From CAZRGV01 sp964599655 (GTDB lineage Bacteria; Planctomycetota; Planctomycetia; Isosphaerales; Isosphaeraceae): a stretch of DNA of 50,803 nucleotides. Shown piece after piece: positions 35,518 to 45,003 of this stretch. The stretch covers positions 1 through 50,803 of the forward strand of contig CAZRGV010000033.1 in assembly GCA_964599655.1 (NCBI GenBank), written 5' to 3'. A program made the translations under genes and the position numbers. The stretch's first letter is position 1. Every line of letters begins with the position of its first letter. Under the pieces are notes generated by a model, which worked only from the letters and a program-made list of their open reading frames with translations, made no database searches and was not told the origin of the DNA.

Positions 35518-38500
35518 CTAGGGCTTGGTGATCGTTTCGTCGAGGTTCAGGAGGACGCGAGCGACCGCCGTCCACGCTGCGAGCTGGGCGGGGGTCGTCC
35601 CTTCGGGCAACGTGGGCGGATGTTCCGGATCGTTGGCCGCGAACTCCCAGGGGTTCCGTCCAGCCTCCTGGAACCGTTGCGTCTGGCGATCGAGAAGCCC
35701 GAGCAACAGCCTGGACTCGGCCTCCGTGGGCGTCCGCGAAAGGCAGCGACGGAACGCATAGGTGAGTCGCATCACATCGAGGTCGCCCGCCTCGCGGAGC
35801 GTTCGAAGCGCGAGGGCCCTCGCGCATTCGAGGGAAACCGGCTCGTTCAGGGTCGTCAACGCCTGAAGCGGGGTATTCGAGCGGGTGCGCCGCACGCACG
35901 AGGCGTCGCCGTTCGGCGCATCGAAGGCCTGAAGCATCGGATACGGCACCGAACGATAACGGAACGTGTAGATCGCCCGGCGATACCGATCGGCCCCTTT
36001 CGCCTCGTTCCAGACCTTCGGACCGTAGCTGGCCGGCGGCTGGAACAGGAAGTCCGGCGCGGGCGGAAACACGCTGGCTCCGCCGACTTCCGGATCGAGC
36101 AAGCCACTGGCGGCCAGGGCGATATCGCGCACCAACTCGGCGTCCACGCGGAATCGAGGGCCACGCGCCAGTAAACGATTATACGGGTCCCGGTTGTGGA
36201 GCTCGGGCGTCACATACGACGACTGACGATACGTCGAAGACGTCACGATGAGCCGGTGCAGCTCCTTCAAACTCCAGCCGTGGTCCATGAACTCGACCGC
36301 CAGCCAGTCGAGCAGCTCGGGATGGGACGGAGCCTCGCACTGCGAACCCAGGTCCTCGCTCGTGGCGACGATGCCCGTGCCGAAGTACGCCTGCCAGACC
36401 CGGTTCACCAGCGAACGGGCCGTCGTCGGCGAGTCGCGGTCCGCGATCCAACGGGCGAACGTCAGCCGGGTCGGGGGCGCGTCCGACGGCAACGGGTGGA
36501 GGAACGCCGGTACGCCCGGCTCGACGACCTTGCCCGGTTTGAGAAAGTTTCCTCGCTCCAGCATGTGGGTCTCACGAGGAACGTCGCGAGCGCGGAGGAC
36601 CAGTTGCGCCGAACCTTCCGGATGCTGCCGCCAGAGGTTCTCGATCTGCTCGTTCGCTTCCTTCCACTCGTCGACCGTCGTTCGCCACACGTGGAAAATG
36701 GCCTCGACTTGCTCAGGCGTCCGCTGATCGCGAGGGATCGCCAGGATTTCCCGGACCTTTCGGGGAACCGGGTCCGCCTCGGCCCCGGGGGTGGTGGTGA
36801 TCGAGAGGCGGAACCGGCCCAGGTTGTGCGACTGGTTGTCGTCGCTATTCCAGCCGCCGTGGTTCTGCTTGAGGTAGAACGTGAGGATCGTGCCACCCGG
36901 ATCACCGACCGGCGACTCAGGTGTGAAAACCGCCTGTCGAGGCTCGTTGCGACGGCCAGGGCCGGCATCGGTACCCCAGGCCGTCTCGTCCTTGCCATCG
37001 ATGGCGAACTCGATCGGTCCCGTCACGCGACGCGTCGTGCTCCGGTCGTCGAAGATCGCATCGAGCGGTGTTTCGGGTGGGTTGAAGTCGGCCGTCGCGC
37101 GGACGAATTGGACCTTCTCCACGCAATCCGGATCATCCACCGAGCCCGCTTCGACCTCGAACTCGGTCAACGCCGCCGTGCCCTTGAGCGAACGCCCCGG
37201 TCCGCCCAGCGGCAGGTTGGGATCGTTCAACAGCTCGAGTCGGAAGCCGGTGATGTTCTGCACGTCGGTGCGCAACGTCATCTTCACGCGATGCTTGGTC
37301 GGGGCGTACCCTTGTGCCAGGAAGGAGCCATCGTCCATCGGCAGGTATTTCTGCCCTCCAGTCGAGATGTCATCCACGGCCGGTTGCACGACGATCCACT
37401 CGGGCTGGTTCGAGGTCACCAACGCTTCCCACTCGGCCATGCGGTCGGCCCAGTCGGGCGTCCGCTCGCGAAGGCCAGCCTCGATCTCGCGAATCCGGCG
37501 GACGAGCTCGTCCCGCTGGCGCTGCTCCTCGGGCGTATAAACGGCGATGTTCGCTTCATGCGTATTGTTCAAGAATGCGAACATCCGATAATACTCTTCT
37601 TGCGTGAGCGGGTCGTACTTGTGGCTGTGGCACTGGGCGCACTGGATCGTCAGGCCGAGCATGCTCTTGCCGATGGCGTCCATGCGGTCGTACATCGCCT
37701 CCATTCGGAACTGCTCGGGATCGACACCGCCTTCCTCGTTGATCATCGAGTTGCGCAGGAATCCCGTCGCCACGATCTGGTCCTGCGAGGCGTNNNNNNN
37801 NNNNNNNNNNNNNNNNNNNNNNNNNNNNNNNNNNNNNNNNNNNNNNNNNNNNNNNNNNNNNNNNNNNNNNNNNNNNNNNNNNNNNNNNNNNNNNNNNNNN
37901 NNNNNNNNNNNNNNNNNNGCCGTCAGAGTCGGCATAGCGGGCGGCGTCGAGCCAGAACCGGCCCCATCGCTCGCCGTAGTGAGGTGAGGCCAGCAGCCGC
38001 TCCACCTGCTTCTCGTAGGCGTCGGGGCGGGTGTCGGCGAGGAAGGCGTCGACCTCTTCGATCGTCGGCGGCAGGCCGATCAGGTCGAGGCTGAGCCGTC
38101 GAAGCAACGTGATCCGGTCGGCCTCGGGTGAGGGAGCGAGCTTCTCGCGCTCGAGCCTTGCGAGGATGAACGCATCGATCGGGTTCCGAACCCAGGATGG
38201 CGATTCGACTCTGGGCGTTTCGGGCCGTTTCGGGGGATTGAACGCCCAGTGACCCGACCATTCGCCCCCTTGCTCGACCCATCGTCGAATCAATTTCACC
38301 TGATCGGATGTCAGCGACTTGCCCGACTTTGGCGGAGGCATCCGCAGGGTTTCATCCTCGACCTCCACGCGGAAGACCAGCTCGCTGGCCTCCGGGTCGC
38401 CGGGCACGAGCACGGCGTGGCCGTCACGGTCCCGGAGGGCGTCGTCCTTCCGATCTAGCCGCAGGTCGGCCTTTCTCGCCATCGGGTCGGGACCGTGGCA

Positions 38501-38678
38501 GGAAAAGCAGTTGTCCGAGAGGATCGGCCGGATGTCTCGGCTGTAGTCGATCCGGGCGGTCGGATCGGACGCCAGGGCCGCGCTCGAGACCGCGGCGAGN
38601 NNNNNNNNNNNNNNNNNNNNNNNNNNNNNNNNNNNNNNNNNNNNNNNNNNNTTCGCTTGGTGGTAGCTTTCGACCCAT
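35518..38678 (-). CDS. PSD1-type planctomycete cytochrome c/DUF1549/DUF1553 protein (two assembly gaps)
   Basis: About 1050 residues. The start is ATG 38678 (GRKLPPSE) with the signal sequence lost in the gap at 38600-38651; after the gap come LAAVSSAALA and RIDYSRDIRPILSDNCFSCHG, the PSCyt1 heme motif CFSCH, then METs near LRMPPPKSGKS. DUF1549 begins at NPIDAFILARLE, with LDLIGLPPT and YGERWGRFWLDAARYADSDG; the gap at 37794-37918 removes the 'RYRDWV' and 'QLAGDLLPN' block; the frame resumes at ASQDQIVATGFLRNS and CAQCHSHKYDPL. A middle beta-rich region resembles a discoidin-type insert (KMTLRTDVQNITGFRLELLNDP). DUF1553 follows (TARSLVNRVWQAYFGTG, LHRLIVTSSTYRQSS). Both gaps are off by one in length relative to the frame. 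It is paired with DUF1501 on both sides. Confidence 0.9.
37794..37918. other. assembly gap (125 N) in the DUF1549 region
   Basis: The flanks are RYADSDG upstream and ASQDQIV downstream. In the related gene at 40176 the missing part is about 42-45 residues, so 125 is a fair but not frame-exact estimate. Confidence 0.9.
38600..38651. other. assembly gap (52 N) over the signal-peptide region of a PSD1 gene
   Basis: It hides most of the leader between GRKLPPSE and LAAVSSAALA. The frames on the two sides disagree, so the true length differs from 52. Confidence 0.85.
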
Positions 38679-38724
38679 CGATTCGACTCCCCTTCCCGTC
38701 TTCCGAGACGCAACGCCCCCAACG

Positions 38725-40170
38725 TCAGGCGAGGATTTCCTTCAGCAACCGGGCATCCCCTTCCGGACCGATGAGCCGCTGCTCCAGCCCTTGATAGGGG
38801 AACCGGAACGTCCAGGCATCGAGCCCCAGGAGGTGCAGAATGGTCGCCTGAAGGTCGTGAATGCCCACTGGGTTCTCGGTGATGGTGTAGCCGAGCTCGT
38901 CGGTCGCCCCGAGGNNNNNNNNNNNNNNNNNNNNNNNNNNNNNNNNNNNNNNNNAAGCAGTGCGGGTGGTGGTCCCGCCCGAGGAACTTTGAGCCGCCCC
39001 GGGCCTCGTTCATCGACGTCCGGCCGAACTCGCCGCCCCAGATCACGAGCGTTTCGTCGAGCAGGCCGCGGGCCTTGAGGTCCTTGAGCAAGGCCGCGAT
39101 CGGTTGGTCGATATCCTTGCACTTCTTCGGCAAATGCTCCACGATGTCGTCGCCGGCGCCGGTGCCGTGGCAGTCCCAGCCCCAGTCGAAAAGCTGCACG
39201 TAGCGCACGCCACGCTCGACCAGCCGGCGAGCCAGCAGGCAGTTGTTCGCGAACGAGCCCTTGCCTGGCTCGGAACGTGTTCGGGTTCGCGGCCCACGTC
39301 CATGACCTCGGGCACCGCCATTTGCATTCGGAAGGCCAGCTCGTACTGGCTGATCCGCGTCAACGTCTCGGGATCGCCGAACTGCTCGAGCTCGAACTCG
39401 TTGAGCCGGCGAAGGGCGTCAAGACTGCGGCGCCTGGCGTCGCGATCCATCCCCTTGGGGTTGCTCACATAAAGAATCGGGTCGCCGGTCGTCCGGCACT
39501 GGACCCCTTGATACACGGTCGGCAGGAAGCCCGTGCTCCAGAGGGCCTTGCCGCCGGTCGGGTCGGTGCCGCCGCTGATCAGGACGACGAAACCGGGCAG
39601 ATCCTCGCTCTCCGAGCCGAGTCCGTAGGTGATCCACGAGCCCATCGCGGCTCCGCCGTTGCGAGGCGAGCCCGTGAAGAGGAACAGCTCGGCGGGAGCG
39701 TGGTTAAACTGGTCAGTGTTCATCGATCGGATGATCGCGACGTCGTCCACCATCTCGCCGAACCGGGGCAAGAGCTCGCTGACCCACGCGCCACTCTGGC
39801 CTTTCCGTTCGAACTTGTAAGGCGTGCCCAGCAGCTTCGGATGCCCCTTGATGAACGCGAACCGCTGGTTCTTGAGCAGCTCGTCGGGACAGGGCTGCAT
39901 GTGATGCTTGACCAGCTCGGGCTTGTAGTCGAACAGGTCTTGCTGAGGTGGGCCTCCCGACATATGAAGGTAAATGACGTTCCTGGCCTTGGGCGCGAAG
40001 TGGGGCGGCCGGGGAGCCATCGGGTTGTCGGAGGAACCGGGGGCCGGACCCGCCGCGCGGCTCTCATGTCCGAGCAACGACGCCAGGGCGATGGCACCCA
40101 GCCCCGTCTGGGAGTTCCTCAGGAATTGTCGCCGGGTCAGCGCCCGGGCTCGTTGCAAGTACGGGTCCAT
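38725..40170 (-). CDS. DUF1501 protein with a frame break and a 40-N gap
   Basis: Start ATG 40170, 6 bases after the upstream PSD1 stop; leader LTRRQFLRNSQTGLGAIALASLLG. It reads normally through SGGPPQQDLFDYKPELV, RNGGAAMGSWITYGLGSESED and MDVGREPEHV. Near 39272 the frame is lost: the next recognisable block, EPGKGSFANNCLLARRLVERG, is in another frame and about five residues expected before it (compare EMYGAEPGKSSFAN in the 34064 gene) are absent. It then runs through LFDWGWDCHGTG, VIWGGEFGRTSM and RDHHPHC to the gap at 38915-38954, after which LGATDELGYTITE and the closing LLKEILA are again in a shifted frame. Two breaks in one conserved gene suggest assembly faults, but a pseudogene is possible. 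Confidence 0.85.
38915..38954. other. assembly gap (40 N) in a DUF1501 gene
   Basis: It falls between RDHHPHC and LGATDEL, where the family has the short 'FTMWLAGGGIK' stretch. The frame differs across it, so the true length is not 40. Confidence 0.9.
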
Positions 40171-40175
40171 GAGGT

Positions 40176-43100
40176 TCACCCCTTGGTCAAGACGCCATCG
40201 AGGTTCAGCAAGACGTTGGCGACGGTCGTCCAGGCCGCCATCTCGGCCGGGTCCATGCCTTCGGGCAACGGGCCAAGCGGCTCGGTGGCCAGCGCGAGGG
40301 CCTTCTGAGCATCGGACTGGTAGCGAGCGCGTTCGGATTCGAACAGGCCGGTCAGGACCTCGACCTGCCTCGATGAGGGTGGGCGGCCGAGGCTGAGGAG
40401 CAGCCCGTAACGCACCCGGTCTTCCACGCTTGCTCCCCCTTCGCGGACGATCCGGCGGGCCAGGGCCTGCGCCGCCTCGACGAAGACCGGGTCGTTCAGG
40501 GTCACGAAGGCTTGAAGCGGCGTGTTCGTTCGGGTTCGCTTGACCGTGCAGATCTCGCGGCTGGGGGCGTCGAAGGCGGCCATCGACGGGTAAGGAACCG
40601 TTCGACGCCAGAATGTGTACAGACCTCGACGATAGCGATCGTCTCCCTTGCTGGTCGACCACGTGCGCTGGCCGTTGAAGGCCGCCTGCCAGAGCCCTTC
40701 GGGCTGAACCGGGAAGACCGAGGGGCCGCCGACCTTTCGGCTCAGCAGGCCGCTGATCGCCAGCGCCTGGTCGCGGACCATCTCCGCTTCGAGCCGGAAG
40801 CGAGGCCCGCGCGACAGCAGACGATTCCTCGGGTCTTTCTGGAGCCGTTCGGGCGTCACCCGAGACGACTGGCGATAGGTGGCCGAGGTCACCATCAGCC
40901 TCAGAAGCGCCTTGGTGTCCCAGCCCGACCGAACGTACTCGCGAGCGAGCCAGTCGAGCAACTCCGGATGGCTCGGCAGGTCGCCTTGCGTGCCGAAGTC
41001 TTCCTCCGTCTCGACCAGGCCGGTCCCGAAAAGCTGCGACCAGAAGCGGTTGACCGCCACGCGAGCCGTCAGAGGGTTGTCCGGAGCAACCAGCCACCGC
41101 GCCAGACCGAGCCGGTCGTTCGAGGCCCCTTCGGGCATGGGGTTGAGGAATGCGGGAACGTTGGGCTCGACCACCTCGCCGGGCGAGAGGAAGTTGCCCT
41201 TCATCAAGAGGCGCGTTTCGCGGCGGCGGTCGGGCGGCAACTCGACCATAACCGGCAGCGAAGGCACGTCTGGCTTCGACTTCTCCAGCCTGGCGATCTC
41301 GTCGCGAATCGGCTTCAAGACCGGCGCGATCGACCGGTAATGCCGTGCCAGTGTCTCCATCTGTTCCGGCGTGCGTTTCTCGGCGGGTGTGTCGAGGATG
41401 GCGAGGACCGACGGTGGCACCTCGGCCCGCCGGATCGCGGCCGGGTCATCCGTGACCGAGAGCCGGAACCGCCCGAGGTTCTTGCCCGGGTCCTTGAACC
41501 GATGCTCCAGGCGGATCGTCAAGCGGCAGGGAACCGGCAGGGAAACCGGTTCCCTGGCCACGAAGACCGCCTGATGCGGCACGGTCTGCTGCGGCTCGAC
41601 CGCCCAGCCCGTGTTCGGGTCGGCCGGCTTCAGAACGTCCGCCACCGCGAAACCTTGCTGGGAGAGGTCGGCCGTGGCCGAGGCCAGGGTGACTGGCCGC
41701 TTGCCCGACGGCGAGAGGTCGCGGCTCGGGTCCGGTGGCTCGGGTAGGTCGGTTTGCCAGACCACCTTGCGAGCGTCGTCGAGAATCAGGACGCGGGCGT
41801 TGGCCAGCCGACTGCCGAGACCGCCGTCAGTCCGGTTCCAAAGGGAGATCCGGTCGATCGCCCTGGGCTCGGCCAGCGTGACCTGCCACCAGGGGTTGGA
41901 CTCGACCCGGGTGTGCGTGGTCGACTTCGCCTCGGCGTAACGGCCGTCGGTGTTGCCGTCGATCGCCAGGTTGGGCGGGCCGTCGAAGTCGGTGCTCGAC
42001 TGCTCGGCCTTGCCGGCAAGGGCGACGTTCTTCCCGCCGCTGAAGACCTGGACCTCGGCCAGCGAGAGCATCTTGCTGTTACCGGGAAGCTCAACACGAA
42101 CGTACCGGCCGGTCGGTGCCTGGCCAGAGTCGTCGCTGGGCTCGGCCTGGACCGACAGGTGGGAGAGGACGAACCCGCCGTCGGGCCCTCGCCCGGAGCC
42201 CCCTTGGGGCAGCGAGGGGTCCGGGATCGCCTCGAGCCGGACGGCCGTGATCGCCTTGAGGCTCGTCAGGGCCTCAATCGTGTAGGTCTCGCCGACCGGG
42301 TTGGTCCCTTCCACCAGGATCGAGCGGTCGGTCAGCGCCTTCAGGGTCGCGCCCGACTCGGCCTTCGAGGCCAGCAGGGCGTCGAGGACCGTCCAGGCCG
42401 GCGGTTTCCGGAGCGACTCCTCCCACGTCGCCTGGGCCGCGGCGATCTCGGGCGTGGTCACGTCGAGCCTGGCCTTCAGGGCGGCAACCTGCGCGTCGAT
42501 CCGCTGGATCGCCTCCTGAATCTCGGGGGTCGGGGCGGGAATGACCGGCTGCTCGTCGGGCTTGTCGGTGTCGGCGGTCTGGTTGAACAGGGCGTAGACC
42601 TGGTAGTACTCCTTCTGGGAGATCGGCTCATACTTATGGCTATGACATTTGGCGCAACCGATCGTCAGCCCCAGCCAGACTTGCCCGGTCGTGTCGACGC
42701 GGTCCTTGATGGCGGCGACGCGGAACTCCTCGTCGTCGGTGCCGCCCTCGGTGTTGGTCATCGTGTTGCGGTGGAAGGCGGTCGCGATCCGCTGCTCGAG
42801 GGTCGCGTCGGGCAGCAGGTCGCCGGCCAGTTGCTCGATGGTGAACTGGTCGAACGGCAGGTTGCGGTTGAAGGCGTCGATGACCCAGTCGCGGTAGCGC
42901 CACATGTTCGGCCGCAAGGGGTCGGAGCCGTAGCCGGCCGAGTCGGCGTAGCGGGCCAGGTCGAGCCACATCCGGGCCCATCGCTCGCCGTAGGCGGGAT
43001 CGTCCAGGAAGCGCTCGACGGCCTGCTCGTAAGCGTCGGCTGAGGCATCCTTGGCGAACGACTCCAGCTCCGACGGCGAGGGCGGCAGGCCCCGAAGGTC

Positions 43101-43685
43101 GAGGCTGGCGCGTCGCAGCAGGGTGAAGCGATCGGCCGGCTCGCTGGGGCGTAGGCCCTCCGCTTCCAGCCGGGCGAGCACCCAGAAGTCGATGCCATTG
43201 CGAGGCCAGCTCCGGTCCCGGACCTCCGGCAACGGCCGGTCCTTCGGCGGCTCGTAGGCCCAGTGGTTCGCATAGGCCGCCCCTTGCGCGATCCATCGAC
43301 GAATGCGTTCTATCTCATCCGGACGGAGCCGGCCGCCGGCCTTCTTCGGCGGCATTCGGACGGTCTCGTCCTCCTCGGTGATCCGGAAGATCAGCTCGCT
43401 CGACTCCGGGTCGCCGGGGACAATCGCCCGGGCGCCGTCTTCCAGCTCCGCGAGTGCCGAGTCCCGCTGGTCGAGCCGGAGCTTCGCCGCCCGATGCTCC
43501 TCGTCCCGACCGTGGCAGGCGAAGCAGTTCCTCGACAGGATCGGCCGGATGTCCCGGTTGAAGTCGACCTCAGGCTCCGGTCCCACGCCCGCCTTCGCCT
43601 GGTGGGAGATCCCCAGCCCCAACGCCAGACATGCCGTGGCCATCCATCGAATAAACGATATGTGTATAATCACAACGCATCTCAT
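40176..43685 (-). CDS. PSD1-type protein with inserted discoidin (F5/8 type C) domain
   Basis: 1169 residues, start ATG 43685 with GGGAGAG six bases upstream; signal sequence about 6-30. PSCyt1 has DFNRDIRPILSRNCFACHG (C54, C57, H58) and the later VRMPPKKAGG. DUF1549 has GIDFWVLARLEAEGL, LDLRGLPPSPSE, YGERWARMWLDLARYADSAGYG, RYRDWVIDAFNRNLPFDQF, EQLAGDLLP and CAKCHSHKYEPI near 345. About 530-630 is a discoidin-type beta sandwich: LSLAEVQVFSGGKNVALAG, NLAIDGNTDGRYAEAKS and PWWQVTLAEPRAIDRISLW, a carbohydrate-binding fold. A long helical linker follows, then DUF1553 from about 860 (PLTARVAVNRFWSQLFGTG, LLRLMVTSATYRQSS, RTRTNTPLQAFVTLN). It heads the 34-43.7 kb run; the next gene starts 5 bases after its stop. 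Extracytoplasmic; activity unknown. Confidence 0.94.
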   Translation of the reverse strand: MRCVVIIHISFIRWMATACLALGLGISHQAKAGVGPEPEVDFNRDIRPILSRNCFACHGRDEEHRAAKLRLDQRDSALAELEDGARAIVPGDPESSELIFRITEEDETVRMPPKKAGGRLRPDEIERIRRWIAQGAAYANHWAYEPPKDRPLPEVRDRSWPRNGIDFWVLARLEAEGLRPSEPADRFTLLRRASLDLRGLPPSPSELESFAKDASADAYEQAVERFLDDPAYGERWARMWLDLARYADSAGYGSDPLRPNMWRYRDWVIDAFNRNLPFDQFTIEQLAGDLLPDATLEQRIATAFHRNTMTNTEGGTDDEEFRVAAIKDRVDTTGQVWLGLTIGCAKCHSHKYEPISQKEYYQVYALFNQTADTDKPDEQPVIPAPTPEIQEAIQRIDAQVAALKARLDVTTPEIAAAQATWEESLRKPPAWTVLDALLASKAESGATLKALTDRSILVEGTNPVGETYTIEALTSLKAITAVRLEAIPDPSLPQGGSGRGPDGGFVLSHLSVQAEPSDDSGQAPTGRYVRVELPGNSKMLSLAEVQVFSGGKNVALAGKAEQSSTDFDGPPNLAIDGNTDGRYAEAKSTTHTRVESNPWWQVTLAEPRAIDRISLWNRTDGGLGSRLANARVLILDDARKVVWQTDLPEPPDPSRDLSPSGKRPVTLASATADLSQQGFAVADVLKPADPNTGWAVEPQQTVPHQAVFVAREPVSLPVPCRLTIRLEHRFKDPGKNLGRFRLSVTDDPAAIRRAEVPPSVLAILDTPAEKRTPEQMETLARHYRSIAPVLKPIRDEIARLEKSKPDVPSLPVMVELPPDRRRETRLLMKGNFLSPGEVVEPNVPAFLNPMPEGASNDRLGLARWLVAPDNPLTARVAVNRFWSQLFGTGLVETEEDFGTQGDLPSHPELLDWLAREYVRSGWDTKALLRLMVTSATYRQSSRVTPERLQKDPRNRLLSRGPRFRLEAEMVRDQALAISGLLSRKVGGPSVFPVQPEGLWQAAFNGQRTWSTSKGDDRYRRGLYTFWRRTVPYPSMAAFDAPSREICTVKRTRTNTPLQAFVTLNDPVFVEAAQALARRIVREGGASVEDRVRYGLLLSLGRPPSSRQVEVLTGLFESERARYQSDAQKALALATEPLGPLPEGMDPAEMAAWTTVANVLLNLDGVLTKG

Positions 43686-43932
43686 GGATCGCTCTCCCGT
43701 CGGCTTGCCCTGGCGGTCGCTCGCACCTCGATCGCCAGGGGGACAGGGCGGGTTGGTCCGTCGTCCAGGCGCGTCGGGACGAGGAAGGTCAGGCTGTCCC
43801 GGGACCACCTGGAGAGGTTGGCAGGTTCTGCGGGAATCCAGCTTAACAGGTTCTCACGGTCGATGCGACAGAATCAAGTTCTTCGATTGCCGCAATGCCA
43901 CGCGATGGAGTGTCTGTGGACGTATCCTCCGT

Positions 43933-45003
43933 TCAGGCCAGAAGGGCCGCCTCGATGACCAGACCGGGGCCGAATGCCAGGGCGACGCAGGGGCGAGGCG
44001 CGTTTCGGCGACGGAGCCGGTCGAGGATGAAAAGGACGGTGGGTGACGACATGTTCCCGAACGAGGCGAGCACCTCGCGAGAGTCCTCGGTGGCCGATTG
44101 GTCGAGCCCGATCGCCTCCTCGACGGCATCGATGATGCGGGGGCCGCCGGGGTGCACTGCCCACGACCCGATCGCGTCGAGGCTCAGGCCGAAACGTTCG
44201 AGCCAGCCTTCGAGCCAGGGGCGAAGCTCGGCCGCGATGAGGCCGGCCACTCGGGGCGAGAGCGTCATCACGAAGCCGTGGTCGCCGATGCGCCAGCTCA
44301 TGGCGTCGGCCGAGTCAGGCAACAGGCACGACCCGCTCCCCACGACCCGCCAGGCCGTCGAGTCGGTTGCCGGACTCGTCTGGTGCGCGCCGACGATCGC
44401 CGCGGCGCCATCGGCGAAGAGCGCGTTGGCCACGCTTCGATCGGATTCGACGTCGTAACGGAAGTGCAGGCTGCAAAGCTCGGCCGCGCAGAGCAGGACC
44501 CGCGACGAGGGATCGCTCTCGGCGAAGGCGCGAGCCACTCGCAGGCCATTGAGCGCGCCGTGACATCCCATGAAGCCGATGTGGGTACGTTCCACGCCCG
44601 GCGGCAATCCCAGCGACGGAATCAGGGAAAGGTCGAGTCCAGGCGCCGAGAACCCGGTACAGGAGACGGTCACAAGGTGGGTGATCGAACCGGGTTCGAG
44701 GCCGGACGCCACGATCGCCTGTTGAGCGGCCTGGAGGGCCAGGGGCCCGATCTCCTGCTCGAAGCGCCGCATCCGCCATCGCGTGGAAGGACCGCGGGCC
44801 GATTCCCGGGCGGCGTCGAGGGCCTCGGGTTCCAGGACCACGAGATGCCGCTCGCGAATTCCGGTTCGACGGTACAGGGCGGCACGCCGCCGGGTCTCGG
44901 CCGGGTCGTGACCCGACCAGAGGCTGGTCAGCTCGGCGGCGCGCTCTTGCGTCACCGAACGAGAAGGCACGGCCGTGCCGAGCCCGTGAATGGAGAAACC
45001 CAT
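43933..45003 (-). CDS. type III polyketide synthase (chalcone/stilbene synthase family)
   Basis: 356 residues from ATG 45003, the normal length. The thiolase-fold catalytic triad is present: C115 in VTVSCTGFSAPGLD, H284 in WAVHPGGPRIIDAV and N317 in FGNMSSPTVLF. Other family marks are GFMGCHGALNGLRVA and ALFADGAAAIVG. Such enzymes load an acyl-CoA starter and extend it with malonyl-CoA in the cytoplasm, making alkylresorcinols, pyrones or phloroglucinols; residues do not let me choose. No methyltransferase, FAD hydroxylase or DUF-type partner gene is next to it, so it seems to stand alone. The frame is open upstream to 46101 through the repeat region, but that part has no homology. Upstream sequence has only a weak ribosome site. 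Confidence 0.92.
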   Translation of the reverse strand: MGFSIHGLGTAVPSRSVTQERAAELTSLWSGHDPAETRRRAALYRRTGIRERHLVVLEPEALDAARESARGPSTRWRMRRFEQEIGPLALQAAQQAIVASGLEPGSITHLVTVSCTGFSAPGLDLSLIPSLGLPPGVERTHIGFMGCHGALNGLRVARAFAESDPSSRVLLCAAELCSLHFRYDVESDRSVANALFADGAAAIVGAHQTSPATDSTAWRVVGSGSCLLPDSADAMSWRIGDHGFVMTLSPRVAGLIAAELRPWLEGWLERFGLSLDAIGSWAVHPGGPRIIDAVEEAIGLDQSATEDSREVLASFGNMSSPTVLFILDRLRRRNAPRPCVALAFGPGLVIEAALLA

